Under the pieces are notes generated by a model that searched no databases, was not told the origin of the DNA, and saw only the letters and a list, made by a program, of their open reading frames with translations. From positions 3,467,501-3,531,500 of the forward strand of contig CM051034.1 of the NCBI GenBank assembly GCA_027627225.1: a stretch of DNA of 64,000 nt, written 5' to 3'. The translations under genes and the position numbers were made by a program. Shown here piece after piece: positions 1 to 12,895 of the stretch. Position 1 is the stretch's first letter. Each line of letters begins with the position of its first letter. Source of the stretch: Congeria kusceri (Eukaryota; Mollusca; Bivalvia; Myida; Dreissenidae).

Positions 1-676
1 GCCTCACTTTGTATTTGAAGTTTGATTGTGAGTCTTCACATAATCAGTTGGAACCCACATTTGATACTGACAGTGTGTCCTTAATGTGGGTCAGACAATT
101 AGTGTTTTAGGACTGGAGTTGTCTCCCTTTGGTTTTAATTATTGGAGATGGCATCATATTACAAGAATTAAACAGGGAAATTGTTTTAAAAATGACTAAA
201 GAGAAAAAGATCAAATCAGTTTGCTCTTTTGGCAAAAGGAAATGACAACTGTGATAAAATAGTCAGTGTGGGAAATCTCTTATATGATAAACATTCTATA
301 GACATTTATCAGTACACGTTTAAAAAAACTGCATTTGGTCTGTGTGATAAACACTTGTTCAATGTAACCTGATATTCAGCTACAAACCTTTGTCGCAGTG
401 CAATGTTTAAATAATCCAATAATCATGTGGCCTAATACTCACGTGACAGTTTACATAGTTACACTGTTTACTGGTCCATGTATCAGACCACTGAGTGTCA
501 TTTGAAGGTTATCTTGGTTTCTGTTCAGTTGGAGGTTTTTATTGCTTGACTATAATTGCCACTACATTTTGTGTGCTTTCTGGAATATTTATTTATTTAA
601 ACAGAGATACTGTGACATTAATATTTCAATTTGATTTAAGTTGTCAAGTTTTGTTTGCTGAAAGTCAGTTAGCAAA
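1..676. other. 5' flank of the B-box gene, no gene seen
   Basis: AT-rich sequence upstream of the first recognised start codon. An open frame at 495-770 overlaps the gene start in another frame and has no recognisable protein features. No convincing TATA box or upstream exon was found, though a 5' untranslated exon could lie here unseen. Confidence 0.5.
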
Positions 677-1008
677 ATGGCGACATTTTCTATGTCTACT
701 GTTGATAAAGGGTCAGAAGAATTTAAAGATTTTTGTTGTTCAACCTGCGAAGAGCAGTCTATTGAAGTAGTTGCAGAATTTTACTGTGAAACATGTTCAA
801 AGTTTTACTGTGGAAAATGTATTCATCTTCATGGTCAGTTGTTCAAAAAACATTCCCCTTATGGAAGGGGAGATATGAACAAATGGCCTGTTTCTAAGAA
901 GGTGGAGGATTTTCTGTTGAAATGCAAAGTTCACAGAGAGAAATTAAAAATGTTCTGTGAAGATCATGGACAGCTGTGCTGCTCAGATTGTGTTCTACTT
1001 AATCACAG
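677..1008 (+). CDS. exon 1 of the B-box gene (both B-boxes)
   Basis: Begins at ATG 677 and ends in phase 2 inside an Arg codon at a CAG|GTATCT donor. It carries both zinc-binding B-box modules. Reading on into the intron gives a false C-terminus ending at 1048. Confidence 0.8.
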
Positions 1009-4000
1009 GTATCTTATGGCATTTTTGTTTAAATTATTGTTAAGATAACAAGAATCTTTTTTGTTAGACAATATACTTTTTAAACTAACCTGATTTCGTC
1101 TGTTTATTAAGATAAACAAGAATTAAGTTGAGGACAATAACATAACTTTTGGCTTGAGAACCCCATATACTTATATATAACAGAAATGGTGTAGTTTTAA
1201 ACTTCTGTTTTTACCTGGATACCAATGTTTAACAGGTAAACTGACTAAAGGAATGTTAATATTTTATAAGATAAATAAATATCAAGGTTAGTACAGTTTG
1301 AGATTCACTTCAATACCACTCTTCTTGATATCAGTGACTTATCGAGGGTTGAGCGTGAAACTACTGTATCTGATATAGAAAATGTGAAGCTACTAAAATA
1401 CATTCATGCTCAATCTTTGAAATTCCATTATTGCCTTTTCTTAACTATTTTGCAAACCACAGTAACCTTTATTCCAATGCTGGCATATTTATTTTAAGCT
1501 AAACTTGCTGAAGGCCAGCGAGCTTATGCCATGGCGGTTCATCCATTGTGTGTGTGTGCGCGCGTCTGTAGGTTTTTCCTTTAAACGACATCTCCTCCAA
1601 AACCAGTTGGTCAACTTTGCTGAAACTTCACACAAATGTTTCTTGGATTGTCCTCTATCAAAGTCACTCCAATTGTTCCAGTCCGCTCCACAAACATGGC
1701 CACCAGAGCGTTAAATAGAAAAATCTTTAAATGATATCTCGGCCTGAACCTCTGGGTGAATTTTCATATAATTTAGAGAAATGTTCCTTGGGTGAACCTC
1801 AATCAAAATTTCTCGAATGTTGATGCTCAGTTGAAAAACAACATGGCCACAAGGGTGCGGGCCATTTTTTTCTTAAATGGCTGTATTGAAAATCTTTGCC
1901 GAAATTATTGGATGCATTTAGAAATAATTCATGCACTCTTCCTTGGGAGGTTCTCTACAAAGTTTCTCAAATAAGTAAGGTCTGTCGTAAAAACTACCGA
2001 GGCAGGGCATTTTTATGTTATATGTTTTTATTGAAAAATTTGAAAAACTTTTTGTCAGAAACCACTTGTTGGATTTCAAACTTCTTTGACAGAAATGTTC
2101 CTTGGTTGTTTTACTACCAAAGTTGCTCAAATGGTTTAGGTCCTTAAAAAAATGGCCGCCAGGGTGTGGGCCATTTTTTCTAATAGGATTATATTTAAAA
2201 TTTTGAAGATCTTTATGTTAAAAACCACTGGTTGGCTTTTGAAGTAATTTTACAGAAATGTTCCTCACGTAGTCCTCTACCAAAATTATTGAATTATTTT
2301 GATTTGTTAAAAAACTTGGCCGCCAGTGGTCGGGGCCTTTTTAGCTCAACTTTTCGAAGAAAAGGCAAGCTATTCTACTCGCGTCGGCGTCGGCATCCGA
2401 GCTAGGTTAAAGTTTTTTGGTAAGCTTGTTTCTCAGGAATGGCTTGAGGGATTTCATTAAAAATTAAAACATTTATTCCCTACATTAAAATGAACCTATA
2501 GGCCAAGTTTGGTAACACTAGTTGGAAATTTGTCAAAATTATGGGCCTTTTTACACTGAGAAATTTTACATATAAGCTATATGGACAGGTTCAAGTTTTT
2601 CGGTAAGCTGGTTTCTCAACTTTTTGTTTCCGCTCCCTAACTCGAGAACAGGTTGAGCTATTGTAATGAAACTTCAAACATAGATATCTTATAGCGAGAC
2701 CTCACTTGGGATTACATATGGGGTGGGTGGAGTCAAGGTCACTGTTACTAAAAATAGAAAATACAGTTTCCGCTAAATAACTTTAGAACGCACTGAGATA
2801 TTTTAATAATACTTAATACATACATACCTTATATCGAGACCTCACTTGCGATTGCGTTTAGGGTCAACGGTCAAGGTCACTGTTACTAAAATAGAAAAAC
2901 GGTTTCCACTCAATAACTTGAGATATTTTTATGAAACTTTATACATAGATACTTTATATCGAGACCTTGCTTGGAATTGCATATGGGGTGTGTGGGGTCA
3001 AGGTAACTGGTACTTAAAATAGAAAAATGGTAACCGCTCAATAACTTGAGTCCGGGACAGGCTAATCCTGGACGGCTCTTTAAGCTTTTATGGTATTTTC
3101 TGTTTCAAGGAAGTCTCTAAATATAAATCCACTATAGGCGGAAAGTGCCATCCCCATAATCCGCACAGGCTGATCTGGGATGACACTTTACGCACATGCA
3201 TTAAGCCCAGTTTTCCCACGACACGCCACATATTGTTTCGAAATGGCCAATCTAAACCATCCATCTCATAAGCTTTGAACTTAGAATATGTATAACAGTA
3301 TTTCTTTTAAATATTTGACAAAAAATTGCCAAATTATTTTAATCATTTTATTATAATATACTATATTTTGTTTCAGACAGTGCACCAAAGTGACGCTTGT
3401 ATCTGAGTGTGTCAAAACCCAGTCAACTGACCTGCAGCAGTTTGCAGTGAAGCTTCAAACAATTCAGGAACAAATGAACAATCTTCAAACAAATTAGGAG
3501 ACCAGCATTAAGTCACTTCAGGGTTCATATGATGAACAATTACACAAAATACAAGACACACGCAGAAAAATAAATGACACTTTAGACAATATTGAAAAAA
3601 TCACTTTGAAGGAAATGAAAAATACACTCACAAGTCTGCAAGCTTCTCTCAAGACTGATGTGAACAACTGCAGTAGGCTTCGTGACGACTTGAAAATACT
3701 GCATGAAGCCATTCAGGACATAAGTGATATGAGCATGAAAGAACTCTCCTTTATAGCAAGCAAGAAATGTAGCGACAAAATACAACAGTCTGAAACATAT
3801 TTGAAGGAGAACTCTGTTCAGGTTAAAAGTTCACTAACATTCCAGCCTAACAGTGACATTGAGCAGTACTTGTCCAGTCTGTCAGGTCTGGGGAGGATTG
3901 TACACAGTACCCAGGCATTGACAGTGCAGGGAAACCCAGACCAAGTATTGACTGTTAAAGGAAAGTCTGAGTATAATGTGCACATACCAAGTGATACATC

Positions 4001-5656
4001 ACCATGCAGGATCAGAGGCATATGTGTTCTCCCTGATGGCCAGATTCTTGTTGTAGACAACAGTGATACGAAATTAAAGCTGCTGGACCAGCAGTACAGG
4101 GTGCTTACTCATTGTGATGTGTCTACTGATCCACGGGACATATGTCATATAACACACAGTGAAGTTGCTGTTACAGTGAATGATGCTAACACACATCAGA
4201 TCCAGTTTATCTCTGTCAACAATGGGCAGCTGGTGAAGGGCAGGAAGCTTCAGTTACAACATGTCTGTGCAGGTATCGCCCACCACCAGGGGGAGCTGTA
4301 TGTCACTGATGGTAGAGCACTGTACAAGTACACGCTGAGTGGGAAACTGGTCAGCAAGCTGTATAAGGATACATCCGGTAGTCTGACAGGTTAGAATCAT
4401 GGCGGGTTCATCCGGATATTATTAGCAATATGTATCATAAAGTAATTGTAAGACTGCATAGTTGTAGAATGTACATGTGTCAGTTTAAGTTTACAACAGC
4501 AGTTAAGAATGATTTTCAATATTATTGATTTATATATATGAGTAATCATGTATTTTGACTGTCACTACATGGCATGTCTATAAATAGACACTGAGTGCTT
4601 TTCAATGACACACTTTGTGACCTATTGTTTAAACTTTGTGATTTGGAAATTACTATACATGTATAATGACTTTTATAATTAACATTGCTTCATAACATTA
4701 TATTAAATCAATAAACCTCAAATTGTTGTATTTGAAATTTCCGTATTTATGTTTATAAAATTATAAAATTAACAACAGTTACTGGTTTTTATAACTTGTG
4801 AAGAACTAGATAGAAAAGTTCCAATCCGATTTGTTTTGAAACATTATTTTCTTGTAGTAAAATGTTACAAACATAACTACAGTCACAATATTGTACGTGC
4901 ACATGTATGAAATATGTCAGCTCGTGTCAATTTCACTAATATGTCAATATATCGTAATCACGTATACATGTATAGGAAATCCATTATTACTGCATATAGT
5001 TACATCAGCTGACACATTCATGCGTACACGTTCACTGTACCGTGTAATCGTTTACATCTGTGTAATTGTGGTAAATGCAATTCTAACTTACCAGTCAACG
5101 TGTCAAACTTTTAGGCAATAAACTGATACAGAACCTTCCTGTCACACTAAAATATTTATTATTATTGAATTTTATGGAGATCTTTAAGACGCGTAATTGT
5201 CTGTTTAACAACACGTTATTAATACGATGTCACTGCAGTTTGTTTATTAACATTATTAAACATTTAAAGTAATTTAATATCTTGATGTGACTCTGTTTTG
5301 CAGTATATGGTTGTGCTGTGAGTCCCACAGGGGATCGTATATACATCACCAACCCAGACCAGTACAAGCTCCTCACCCTGGCCAGGGACGGGTCAGTACT
5401 CTCTACATTGCAGGACCCTGAACTGCAATACCCACAGGCTGTACGTGTGACACCTGCAGGCCAGGTGTTGGTCTGTGGAGGCCAGTCCCGGACTATCATA
5501 CAGGTGGACAGGGGGGGCAGGAAGAAGCTGGCCACTCTGGCTACAGACAGGGATGGAGTGGAGGTCCCAGTGTCAGTCTGCTACAACAGGCACACAGCCT
5601 CCATCATTGTGGGACAATGGAACAACAACAACATCCTGGTGTTAAATGTGCAATAG
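677..5656 (+). CDS. TRIM-like B-box / NHL-like beta-propeller protein, three exons, one in-frame stop
   Basis: Three exons (677-1008, 3377-4389, 5304-5656) join in phase to 566 codons including the stop. Seen in the sequence: a first B-box-like zinc module (Cys21, Cys24, Cys37, Cys40, Cys45, Cys48, His50/His59), a second B-box (Cys83, His86, Cys94, His97, Cys102, Cys105, His110), a glutamine- and lysine-rich coiled coil, then propeller-like repeats with motifs such as DGQILVVD, GELYVTD, GDRIYITN and GQVLVCG. There is no RING domain, and the start at 677 sits in a good AAAATGG context. Related bivalve proteins are annotated as TRIM-type ubiquitin ligases or sensors; without RING, a scaffold or substrate-binding role is more likely (inference). 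A TAG at codon 151 (3495-3497) interrupts the frame and looks like one C-to-T change from CAG. The locus may be a recent pseudogene, a null allele or a sequencing error. Confidence 0.8.
1009..3376. other. intron 1 of the B-box gene, filled with dispersed repeats
   Basis: Runs from the GTATCT donor to the TTTCAG acceptor. About 1500-2340 holds loosely repeated units with the phrase 'atggccgccagggtgtgggccatttt' in degraded form, also seen at 7150-7640. About 2340-2640 resembles a second bivalve dispersed repeat. About 2640-3060 holds units of 124-143 bp containing 'cgagacctcgcttggga'-like text that recur at 30.3-30.8 kb. About 3150-3215 carries 'tgatctgggatgacacttta', a phrase I associate with a very common bivalve repeat. 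No coding sequence seen. Confidence 0.6.
3377..4389 (+). CDS. exon 2 of the B-box gene (coiled coil and first propeller blades)
   Basis: Acceptor TTTCAG|ACAG and donor ACAG|GTTAGA, both in phase with the neighbours. The first part is coiled-coil-like (many Gln, Lys, Leu, Ile). From about 3900 the sequence turns into beta-propeller blades. TAG at 3495-3497 is in frame, and the frame stays open on both sides of it. Confidence 0.75.
4390..5303. other. intron 2 of the B-box gene
   Basis: Short AT-rich intron ending in a CTGTTTTGCAG acceptor. An AATAAA at 4710-4715 could allow an alternative 3' end that would drop the last blades; this is only a possibility. No repeat or gene recognised. Confidence 0.5.
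5304..5656 (+). CDS. exon 3 of the B-box gene (last propeller blades)
   Basis: Starts at the TTTTGCAG acceptor. Together with the last base of exon 2 it opens with a Val codon. It encodes two or three further blades (GDRIYITNPDQYKLLTLARD, GQVLVCGGQSRTIIQVD) and ends with a tail rich in Asn before TAG at 5654. It is GC-richer than its surroundings, as expected for real coding sequence. Confidence 0.8.
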
Positions 5657-7149
5657 CTTACTTTTACATGTATCAGACATTTGTATAATAACAGATATGG
5701 TTATCTTAAAATGACAGTTTGTAAGTTAGAAATGATTTATTGTGTACTGCGTTATATTTCTGTATAATATACTTTTATCATAATTATGACAGTATGACTT
5801 TGGAATCAATAGTCTGTGCTATTTGTATCAAATAAGTGTTTTTGCATTTGTCCTTAACAAGTTATATATGATGTATGTTAAAGGACAACTACCTGGAACA
5901 ATTTTAATTTAGAAGTCAATGTGTGTACAGAAATATACATGTACAATGTACATGACAATAGCTATTTTTAGACTGTCATTTGTACACATATTTGAGAAAT
6001 GTATTTGATCAATTACTTGAAAATATGACACTGTAATGTTATATAAATACTTGTTTTTGAAGGATTTATTGTAATTTTCTGCATTGAAAAGACATTGATG
6101 ATTTGAGTATTGTTAAGTTTAATCATATAAAAAGAAACATGATGTTAAATTGGTTACTTGTATTTAGTTTTATACTGATGATGATTTAACATTGTTTATT
6201 ATAACATTGATACATGTGCAATCAGACATAAATAACTTACCTGCTTGTAGTGTTGGATGCATATGCATTTTCTGTTCTGTGTAACTGATGTATGTTAATC
6301 TTCAGACAATGGAGACAATTAAGATATATAATTATTTTTCATGTATTTAAACATTTATTTAAAATGCATTGATGACATAATTAAACGTATGTGATGATTG
6401 TTCTACTGTTATTATTATGTAGCATGTTATATCAACAAACTTTATATTGTGCGTGTGAATAAAATGTTGATTCTTTCACCTTTGTCTTCGATGTCATTTA
6501 TAAACATTGAACTAACTGTTTATATTATTTAAACTGGTACGTGATGACTGCGATATTGTTCAGTGACAAGGTGTTGATATGCAGATAATTATTACATTAA
6601 TTAACATTAACTGTTAAAATAGCATATACAAATAACCGTTTAGCCTGTAAAGTATGGAAGAAAAGATAGATACCTTAATTGAAGGTATTAAAAATGTTTG
6701 ATGCTCATGCAAAAATTCGCCTCATGAACAAAAAACAGTTCTTTTGTGACATCCCTTTGTCCGTCATTATAAATTATGTTAAAATATTACTGTATACTTA
6801 TTTAGGTAATTTTACTGTCAGTCAGTAATGGAAAAGGGTAAACTTATCTCTGCAATTTGTATGCATAAATAAAAAAAATCATGATCAGTGTTTCTCTGAT
6901 TAATTTAAAGGCAAGGTCTAAAAAGTAAAACTGGTCATTAAAAAAAGTTTAACTGAGAAATAACAAAAGTCATTTTAAAAGTTTAACTTTGAAATAACAA
7001 ACACCTAAAATAAAGCATTATAAGCCTAACAATTCTAAACATGTACATAAAATGAATGGTTTTAATTGAGTTTGATGTTGACACTTTTACACTAGGAAAC
7101 TAGCTTAAATTCCTCATATATCACTAAATGTTAATGGTTAATAGTCGGA
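5657..7149. other. 3' untranslated and flanking region of the B-box gene
   Basis: AT-rich, with no open frame of interest. A plausible polyadenylation signal AATAAA lies at 6458-6463, followed by a T/G-rich stretch, giving a 3' UTR of about 0.8 kb. Beyond it nothing is recognised. Confidence 0.4.
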
Positions 7150-7640
7150 TGTCATTTGCATTGCCATGATATTGGGCAGGTAAAAAAGCTTGTGTTTGTA
7201 AAAGGTTTTACTTGGTGTGTTTCTTCAATAAACAGTTTTTTCTATCAATGGATTCTAAAATTATTTCACCGAAATGTTCTTTTGGTTCTTTTGTCCTCTA
7301 CCAAAATACTACAAATTATTTTGATTTGCGATTTGTTAAAAAACATTGCCACCGGGGGGGGGGGGCATTTTCCCTAAATAATGACCATATTGAATCAAAA
7401 TAATTTGGAAGAGGGTCACCCAAGCAACATTTGTGTGAAATTATTTAAAACTCCGAACAGTGGTTTCTCATATTTTCAAATTTTTTAATATAGCCATACC
7501 AGGACATCATTTAAAGGACCATCCCAGGAACATTCCTGGCAAGTTAGATTTAAAGTCGCTAAGCGGTTTCAGAGAAGTTGTTAAGTAAATGGTTGACGAT
7601 GACGACAGACGATATTAATATGGAAGTCCCCTCTTCTGAG
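7150..7640. repeat. dispersed repeat related to 1.7-2.3 kb, with a G13 tract
   Basis: Shares phrases such as 'accgaaatgttcttttggtt', 'ctctaccaaaata' and 'attttgatttg...gttaaaaaac' with intron 1 of the B-box gene. A run of 13 G sits at about 7354-7366. It ends with 'gacgatgacgacagacgat', a style of end I know from bivalve repeats. Confidence 0.5.
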
Positions 7641-8870
7641 TCAGAAGCTATACCTCATCTTGATTTTCGGTACTAAATCGCTCGTTAATCGCCGCATTCT
7701 AAAAACAGTTTCACATAGCATCATACTCTTTTTAAAACTAAGAAAGATAATAATTCATGAAATGTACTTAATCTGAAATGGGCATAGAACAGTTAGGACT
7801 GGAATAAACCAAAGTCATAGACACTATGACTCATAGCCGGTCCATTCTAGTCCTAGATGTGTCGAGGATTGTTCTCAACACAGGCCATTATCTTGCAGGA
7901 TCAAATGTTTCAGTCACCAGTAAGTGGCTTAAATTAAACATTCTCGAGTCTGTTTCCTGGATAGACCCAGTACTAAGTGTGAAAGATTCACTTTATTACT
8001 GTGAATTCAATTGATAATTTATAGTGGATTTGGAATATGCTTAGGTTTTTGTCATGTGTTTAATGTCTCTAATTAAATAGGGAGATCTGAACAGTGTGGA
8101 CTGACACCTGCATATGTGGTCGAGGGTTTGGGACTGTGTGGTAGAAAGTGAAACATTGATGACAGAACAACACTGTGAAGAATTGTTGGGTTATGGTATG
8201 TTTTATATATGGGTAATGTATGTTTAATATTTCTGTTTGATTTCCAATCATTCTATTGAATTAAAATTAAAATATAATCATCTTGATTTCAGGTTTGGAA
8301 AAAACCTCATTTTTCATGATAAAGTAGATCAGATTTCTTAGTGGTTTTGTAAATAATGGGCTTGAAGCTATTTTGACTTGATCATATTGATACCTGAGAC
8401 ATAATGCGATGCATTTGAATAATATTTCTGGTTAGAACCAGAACTTAGTGACTTTCAGACAGATAACCTGTCCACATGAATTAAGCCCCCAGTCTTAAGT
8501 CGGACACCACACCCATGACCCAGTAACGGCAATAATTTTCCAGACGGCAAATTCAGTAATTGGTTGTTGAAAGTTTGTTTCATATGGCTGGATGTATAAC
8601 TACTTTCATTTCTTCTACAAATAGGTACGGGACCTGATTGCCTGCACAGCCAGTGTCCTGGCCTGGATGTCTCACGCGGAATGTGTAAGTTCCCACATAT
8701 TTTTACAATCGTACCTTATTGTTGTTGAAAATAACGCAGTCGGTTTTAATCTGTGTATATTCCTGTCTTTCAGGCTATCTGTGTGTCTGTTCCCATTTTG
8801 ATTAGTTAAAAATAGTTGTTTAAAGCTGCACAAAAGGGGTAAATGGTCGAATTCAGATTATTTAATCAAA
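7641..8870. other. unassigned stretch with two exon-like islands
   Basis: Two short islands have splice-like borders. About 8083-8197 runs from a taaatag acceptor to an ATG|GTATGT donor. About 8635-8682 runs from a aaatag acceptor to a TGT|GTAAGT donor and reads VRDLIACTASVLAWMSHAEC in one frame. The first island has stops in all three frames, so at best this is a broken or misplaced exon pair. No gene is claimed. Confidence 0.2.
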
Positions 8871-8880
8871 CGGTTATCAT

Positions 8881-9080
8881 ATTGTCTGTCTTAGCATGTG
8901 TAGTTATCTTATTGTCTGTCTTAGCATGTGTAGTTATCTTATTGTCTGTCTTAGCATGTGTAGTTATCTTATTGTCTGTCTTAGCATGTGTAGTTATCTT
9001 ATTGTCTGTCTTAGCATGTGTAGTTATCTTATTGTCTGTCTTAGCATGTGTAGTTATCTTATTGTCTGTCTTAGCATGTG
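8881..9080. repeat. 30-bp minisatellite, 6.7 copies
   Basis: The unit attgtctgtcttagcatgtg plus tagttatctt repeats almost perfectly from 8881. Because 30 is a multiple of three, frames stay open on both strands; the resulting 10-residue repeats are not evidence of a protein. Confidence 0.95.
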
Positions 9081-12080
9081 TTGACGTTAGTTTATAACCT
9101 TCGTCAGAAGCTGGATACTGATTATTGCAAAAGCTCTGATCCTCCAAGTAAAACTGTTTATAAACACTAGCTTTATTTACGGCCGATTTTCTTGGCGATG
9201 CAGATTAAATCCGTCTATTCACCGTTGACATTCGGCAAACTGCAAGATATACTACATAAATCACAAGGAACTTGGGCTAGTTTCATAGTACAGAAAATGT
9301 AAACACCAAACTAAACTTCAAGCTGTTCAAATTCCATTTATTTTATGAAAAATGTGTTAAAATGTTTCGCTCATGATGCATTATGTTATAATTTATGTTT
9401 GTTATCTCAGCATTAAACTTTGGTTGAACGTATATCACCTTGTTAGTGCCTTTAAAATGAGGGGTTTTCAATGAAGTGGAGAATACAAGCTTTCTGCAGT
9501 GCATGTATTTACATTATTGTCCTTACTAGATTGATTTCCCCAAAAGTTATTTTTGCCAAGCTTTAGGTCTTGTTTCAAATGGCATTATTTATTTTTTCAT
9601 GTCTTAGGAAATCTAGGTACATATTTGTAACATTATTAGGCATTTGGGACAGTGTTTGATATTAATAAGCCTGTACAACACATTGTTTGATTTGTTGTAG
9701 CATGCTTGTTTCTTTAATATTTAGCTGCACAGCAACAAAGTAGGGGGAATGAAGTGCATGGGGTCCTTGTGCATACCATATCATCTCACTGGGAGTCACT
9801 GACAGGCAGGCAGGGTGCTGACTGGAGACACTGAAGTTCAAGTCCCACCGCAGGTTGACTCGAGCTGAGGTAAGAATTGTTCAGAACTGTCTGGAACATA
9901 CTATATGGTTGAAGAAATGTTAACCTAGCGTATGTTCCTGTTAACAATAAGCTTACCTTTCATAGTGATTGGTGAGCTATCGTTATAGATAATTTCTCCT
10001 GCGTTGGTTGACCGTATTCATCACCAATTTGTCTGTTAGGCACAATTAAGACATAATATTCCAGCCAATCTTTACCAAATACTAGTATTTAAGTTCTCTA
10101 CATCAGGTCAAATAAGACAAAGTAATTCCTTTCTGTGGTCTGCAGTTGTTTTATTGATGAGAATCTGAGGCAGGTTTCTATTGTTGTGTTGTAGAATGGG
10201 GGAGTACATTTCTAGTTGTATATATGATTGCATGTCTTCAAGAGGTGTTTGAAATAAAAATGAAGATTCAACACAGTTTCCCATTGATGTGATAGTTTGA
10301 GGTCTTTGTTGTCAAATAACAGTGTGGTGTTGTCTTATTGATGTGGAAGTGGTAGCGTTTATATTGTAACTGCTAGGACTTTGGTGGTGTGTCAGTAATG
10401 TTGGGTCATCGGCAGATCTGACAGTCTTAGTTGAAGTTATAAATGAAGCCTGGTTTAAAACCAGGCACTGAAAGGTGTCAACGGCTATGTCTATGCAAGA
10501 TGTGATTTGTGACACACAAATAGGCTGCTTTTCCATGTACCAGTGATTCATTATTTGTGTCCATGCACCATGTGAATGTCCGCATACAAAATATTGGCCC
10601 AGTTGAAATACGCAGGGTCGTTCCCTTTTTCTGCCAGTGGGTTTTCTTCACAGCTCAAATGTTTATGCACTACAACAGTTTGAATATGGTATAAGTTTGG
10701 TCACTTTTTTTTCATCCAGGGCACTATCATTATAGTCTGCATGGAAAATCAATTTCGTAGTTGTGATGTTCTCCTTAGTGTTTTTGAAGCCAAAAGACAC
10801 TTTAAACAAACATTGCATACTGCGGAATTCAGTCTAGCAGTGAAATCCATCTGTTACAAGTTAAGCAAACTGGAATGGGAGTCGTTGTCTTCTTGTTCTA
10901 ATGATTGTTCAAAGTACTTATTTTATTGAGTGGGAAGATAAAGCGCTGGGAGTGTTATAATGTTGTCAACAAAACAATTAATGAAAATAGCCTGTGTATC
11001 TTATTTACACAAATCTCTGTGTAACTTACAGCTATCAATTGTATAACTTTGAATCGTTGCATAATTTAATGAAATGAATACTAAATTCTGCACGACCAAG
11101 GGAAAAAAGAGAGCATATAAACTTGTATTCTATTTTCATGTTTAACATTTGCACAAGAACAACATTGTGTGTTTAACATAAAACTATTGTGTTGTCAAAA
11201 TTACATTATGATATCAATGTGCAGTGCGGTTTGGATACACATGTACTTAAATACACTGCGCAAATTTATGACGAGGCTTCACATTATATTTATTGAATCT
11301 AATTAGTGTAAAGCAAGAAGAAGCAAGATAGATTTATTATTGATTTATTTATTATTATTATATTTTTTAGAGTTTTTACGTGGCGAGTATTCCTACAGCA
11401 AATTACTTGTCTTTTATTATTCCAGGGAGAGAACTCTGTTAGACTCATTGAACTAAAGCTACAACAGTGATTTCCCTGCATGAACACAAATTGATTGTTC
11501 GCCAAGTCCAGTCACTTTTTTGCAAGTTGGTTGGGTAGCATTGCATTCATCTTATATGGTCATAAACAGTTGTGCTCGGTGAATGTTTGTTGTTGTTTTG
11601 AAGTGTAATGCTAGTATGGAAAGTTTCATTATGTGATATGTTCTGTTACTGACTTACTGTGATCACAGAAAAAGAATACCATGGGTAGTGATGATGATGG
11701 TGCTAATGTCATTATGATGATTATGGTGTTGGTGATTAATCTGATGATGGCCATGTTGATTGTTTTCATGATGCTCATGATGGTAATGATAATATATTAT
11801 GATATACTTTAAATTATAAATTAATATTGGTTAGCTGAAATTCTTTCCATAAAGGAGGATTTGTGAATCTCATAAAAGTATAGTTTGACACAATTAACTT
11901 GGGATAACTAATCGATCATTATAAGAAGATATGAAAAATGTATTTTAGGAAAAATACAATTAATACGAATCCTGAAGTGTTTAGCCAGACTTCATATAAT
12001 TTTACTGTATTTAGACCCTCACAATACTTGTAACTGGTGTAAACTGTTAAAGGTCACTATAGGGGAGAGATTGAGTACCT
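9081..12080. other. gene-free stretch
   Basis: AT-rich single-copy-looking DNA. About 11690-11790 is GATGAT-rich. An island at about 9720-9880 is GC-richer and ends in a GAG|GTAAGA donor-like site, but no frame in it is recognisable. Open frames at 10312-10551 (minus) and 10741-10929 (plus) show no family features. Confidence 0.5.
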
Positions 12081-12152
12081 GCCAGGTTAGCTCAGTCGGG
12101 AGAGCACTTGCTATGTAAGCGAGAGGTCCCGGGTTCGAGTCCCGGACTGGCT
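12081..12152 (+). tRNA. tRNA-like sequence, tRNA gene or SINE head
   Basis: Contains a perfect A box (TAGCTCAGTCGG) and B box (GGTTCGAGTCC). It folds into D arm GCTC/GAGC, anticodon stem CTTGC/GCGAG and T arm CCGGG/CCCGG. The stem places TGT (Thr) as anticodon, but position 33 would be A instead of T, and the acceptor stem pairs only with a bulge or mismatches. No CCA is encoded; 'ctgcactttgttctcacctt' follows, text I associate with bivalve tRNA-derived SINEs. A SINE head or tRNA pseudogene is therefore at least as likely as a working tRNA. Confidence 0.6.
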
Positions 12153-12895
12153 GCACTTTGTTCTCACCTTGTGACACCATAGCATTTAATACTTTGTAAT
12201 GTAATTGTTGTTTTATAATTGTTATAATATTTTCTGCTCTAGGTTCTTCTTTATTTGCTAATATGTTTGAATTGTTTAAGTTTACTCTTAGTGTTGAAAG
12301 TCAAAAGTTATGCAGTAAGTAAGGATGTTCTTTGGACAGTTATAACCTTTCATTATTTTCATTTCATAATTGATATCTTGGAACTCTCAACAGTTGGCAG
12401 TTTAAGTTAAGCGTCATACAGTGATCTCACGTTGCAGTTTAGCTTCGACCTCTACATACTTCATGTCACATGTCATGCAATTTGACCAGTGAATACTCGT
12501 ATACTAGTGATAAATGTGTTATATAAGAAAATCACTGGCACTATGCAAACATTGTGTATTCCCGCGATTTATTTTATCTTCTTGGTAATTTGTTCTGAAG
12601 CTGTCCATATACTGGATTACACGTTGACCAATCTTCGAATGCAAGAAAACCGAAACCAGTTCCGACTGGCTTCAAGTGTTCCTGGTCCCAGGGTTCACAG
12701 AGCATTCTATCTTAGAGTGTCTGCTTTGCTACTCTTGAAGAGCATTTTGGGTCAGAAACCCATACTCATTATGCAGGGCAATCATTAATTACACAAAACA
12801 AGGGAGTAATCCATATTGTCATTTTACCAAAGTATGCTCTATTTTCTCTCTTGCCAAATTTATAGTTACAGTTAGGTCAAATTCTTTCACAACAC
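12153..12895. other. gene-free stretch
   Basis: AT-rich. The open frame at 12489-12788 starts with a hydrophobic run but shows no family features and no splice context. Nothing else recognised. Confidence 0.4.

Noticed and set aside
3606..4394. Single-exon gene starting at 3606
   Set aside because: The same frame is open upstream to the splice acceptor at 3377 apart from one stop, and the B-box exon joins it in phase. 3606 is an internal Met.
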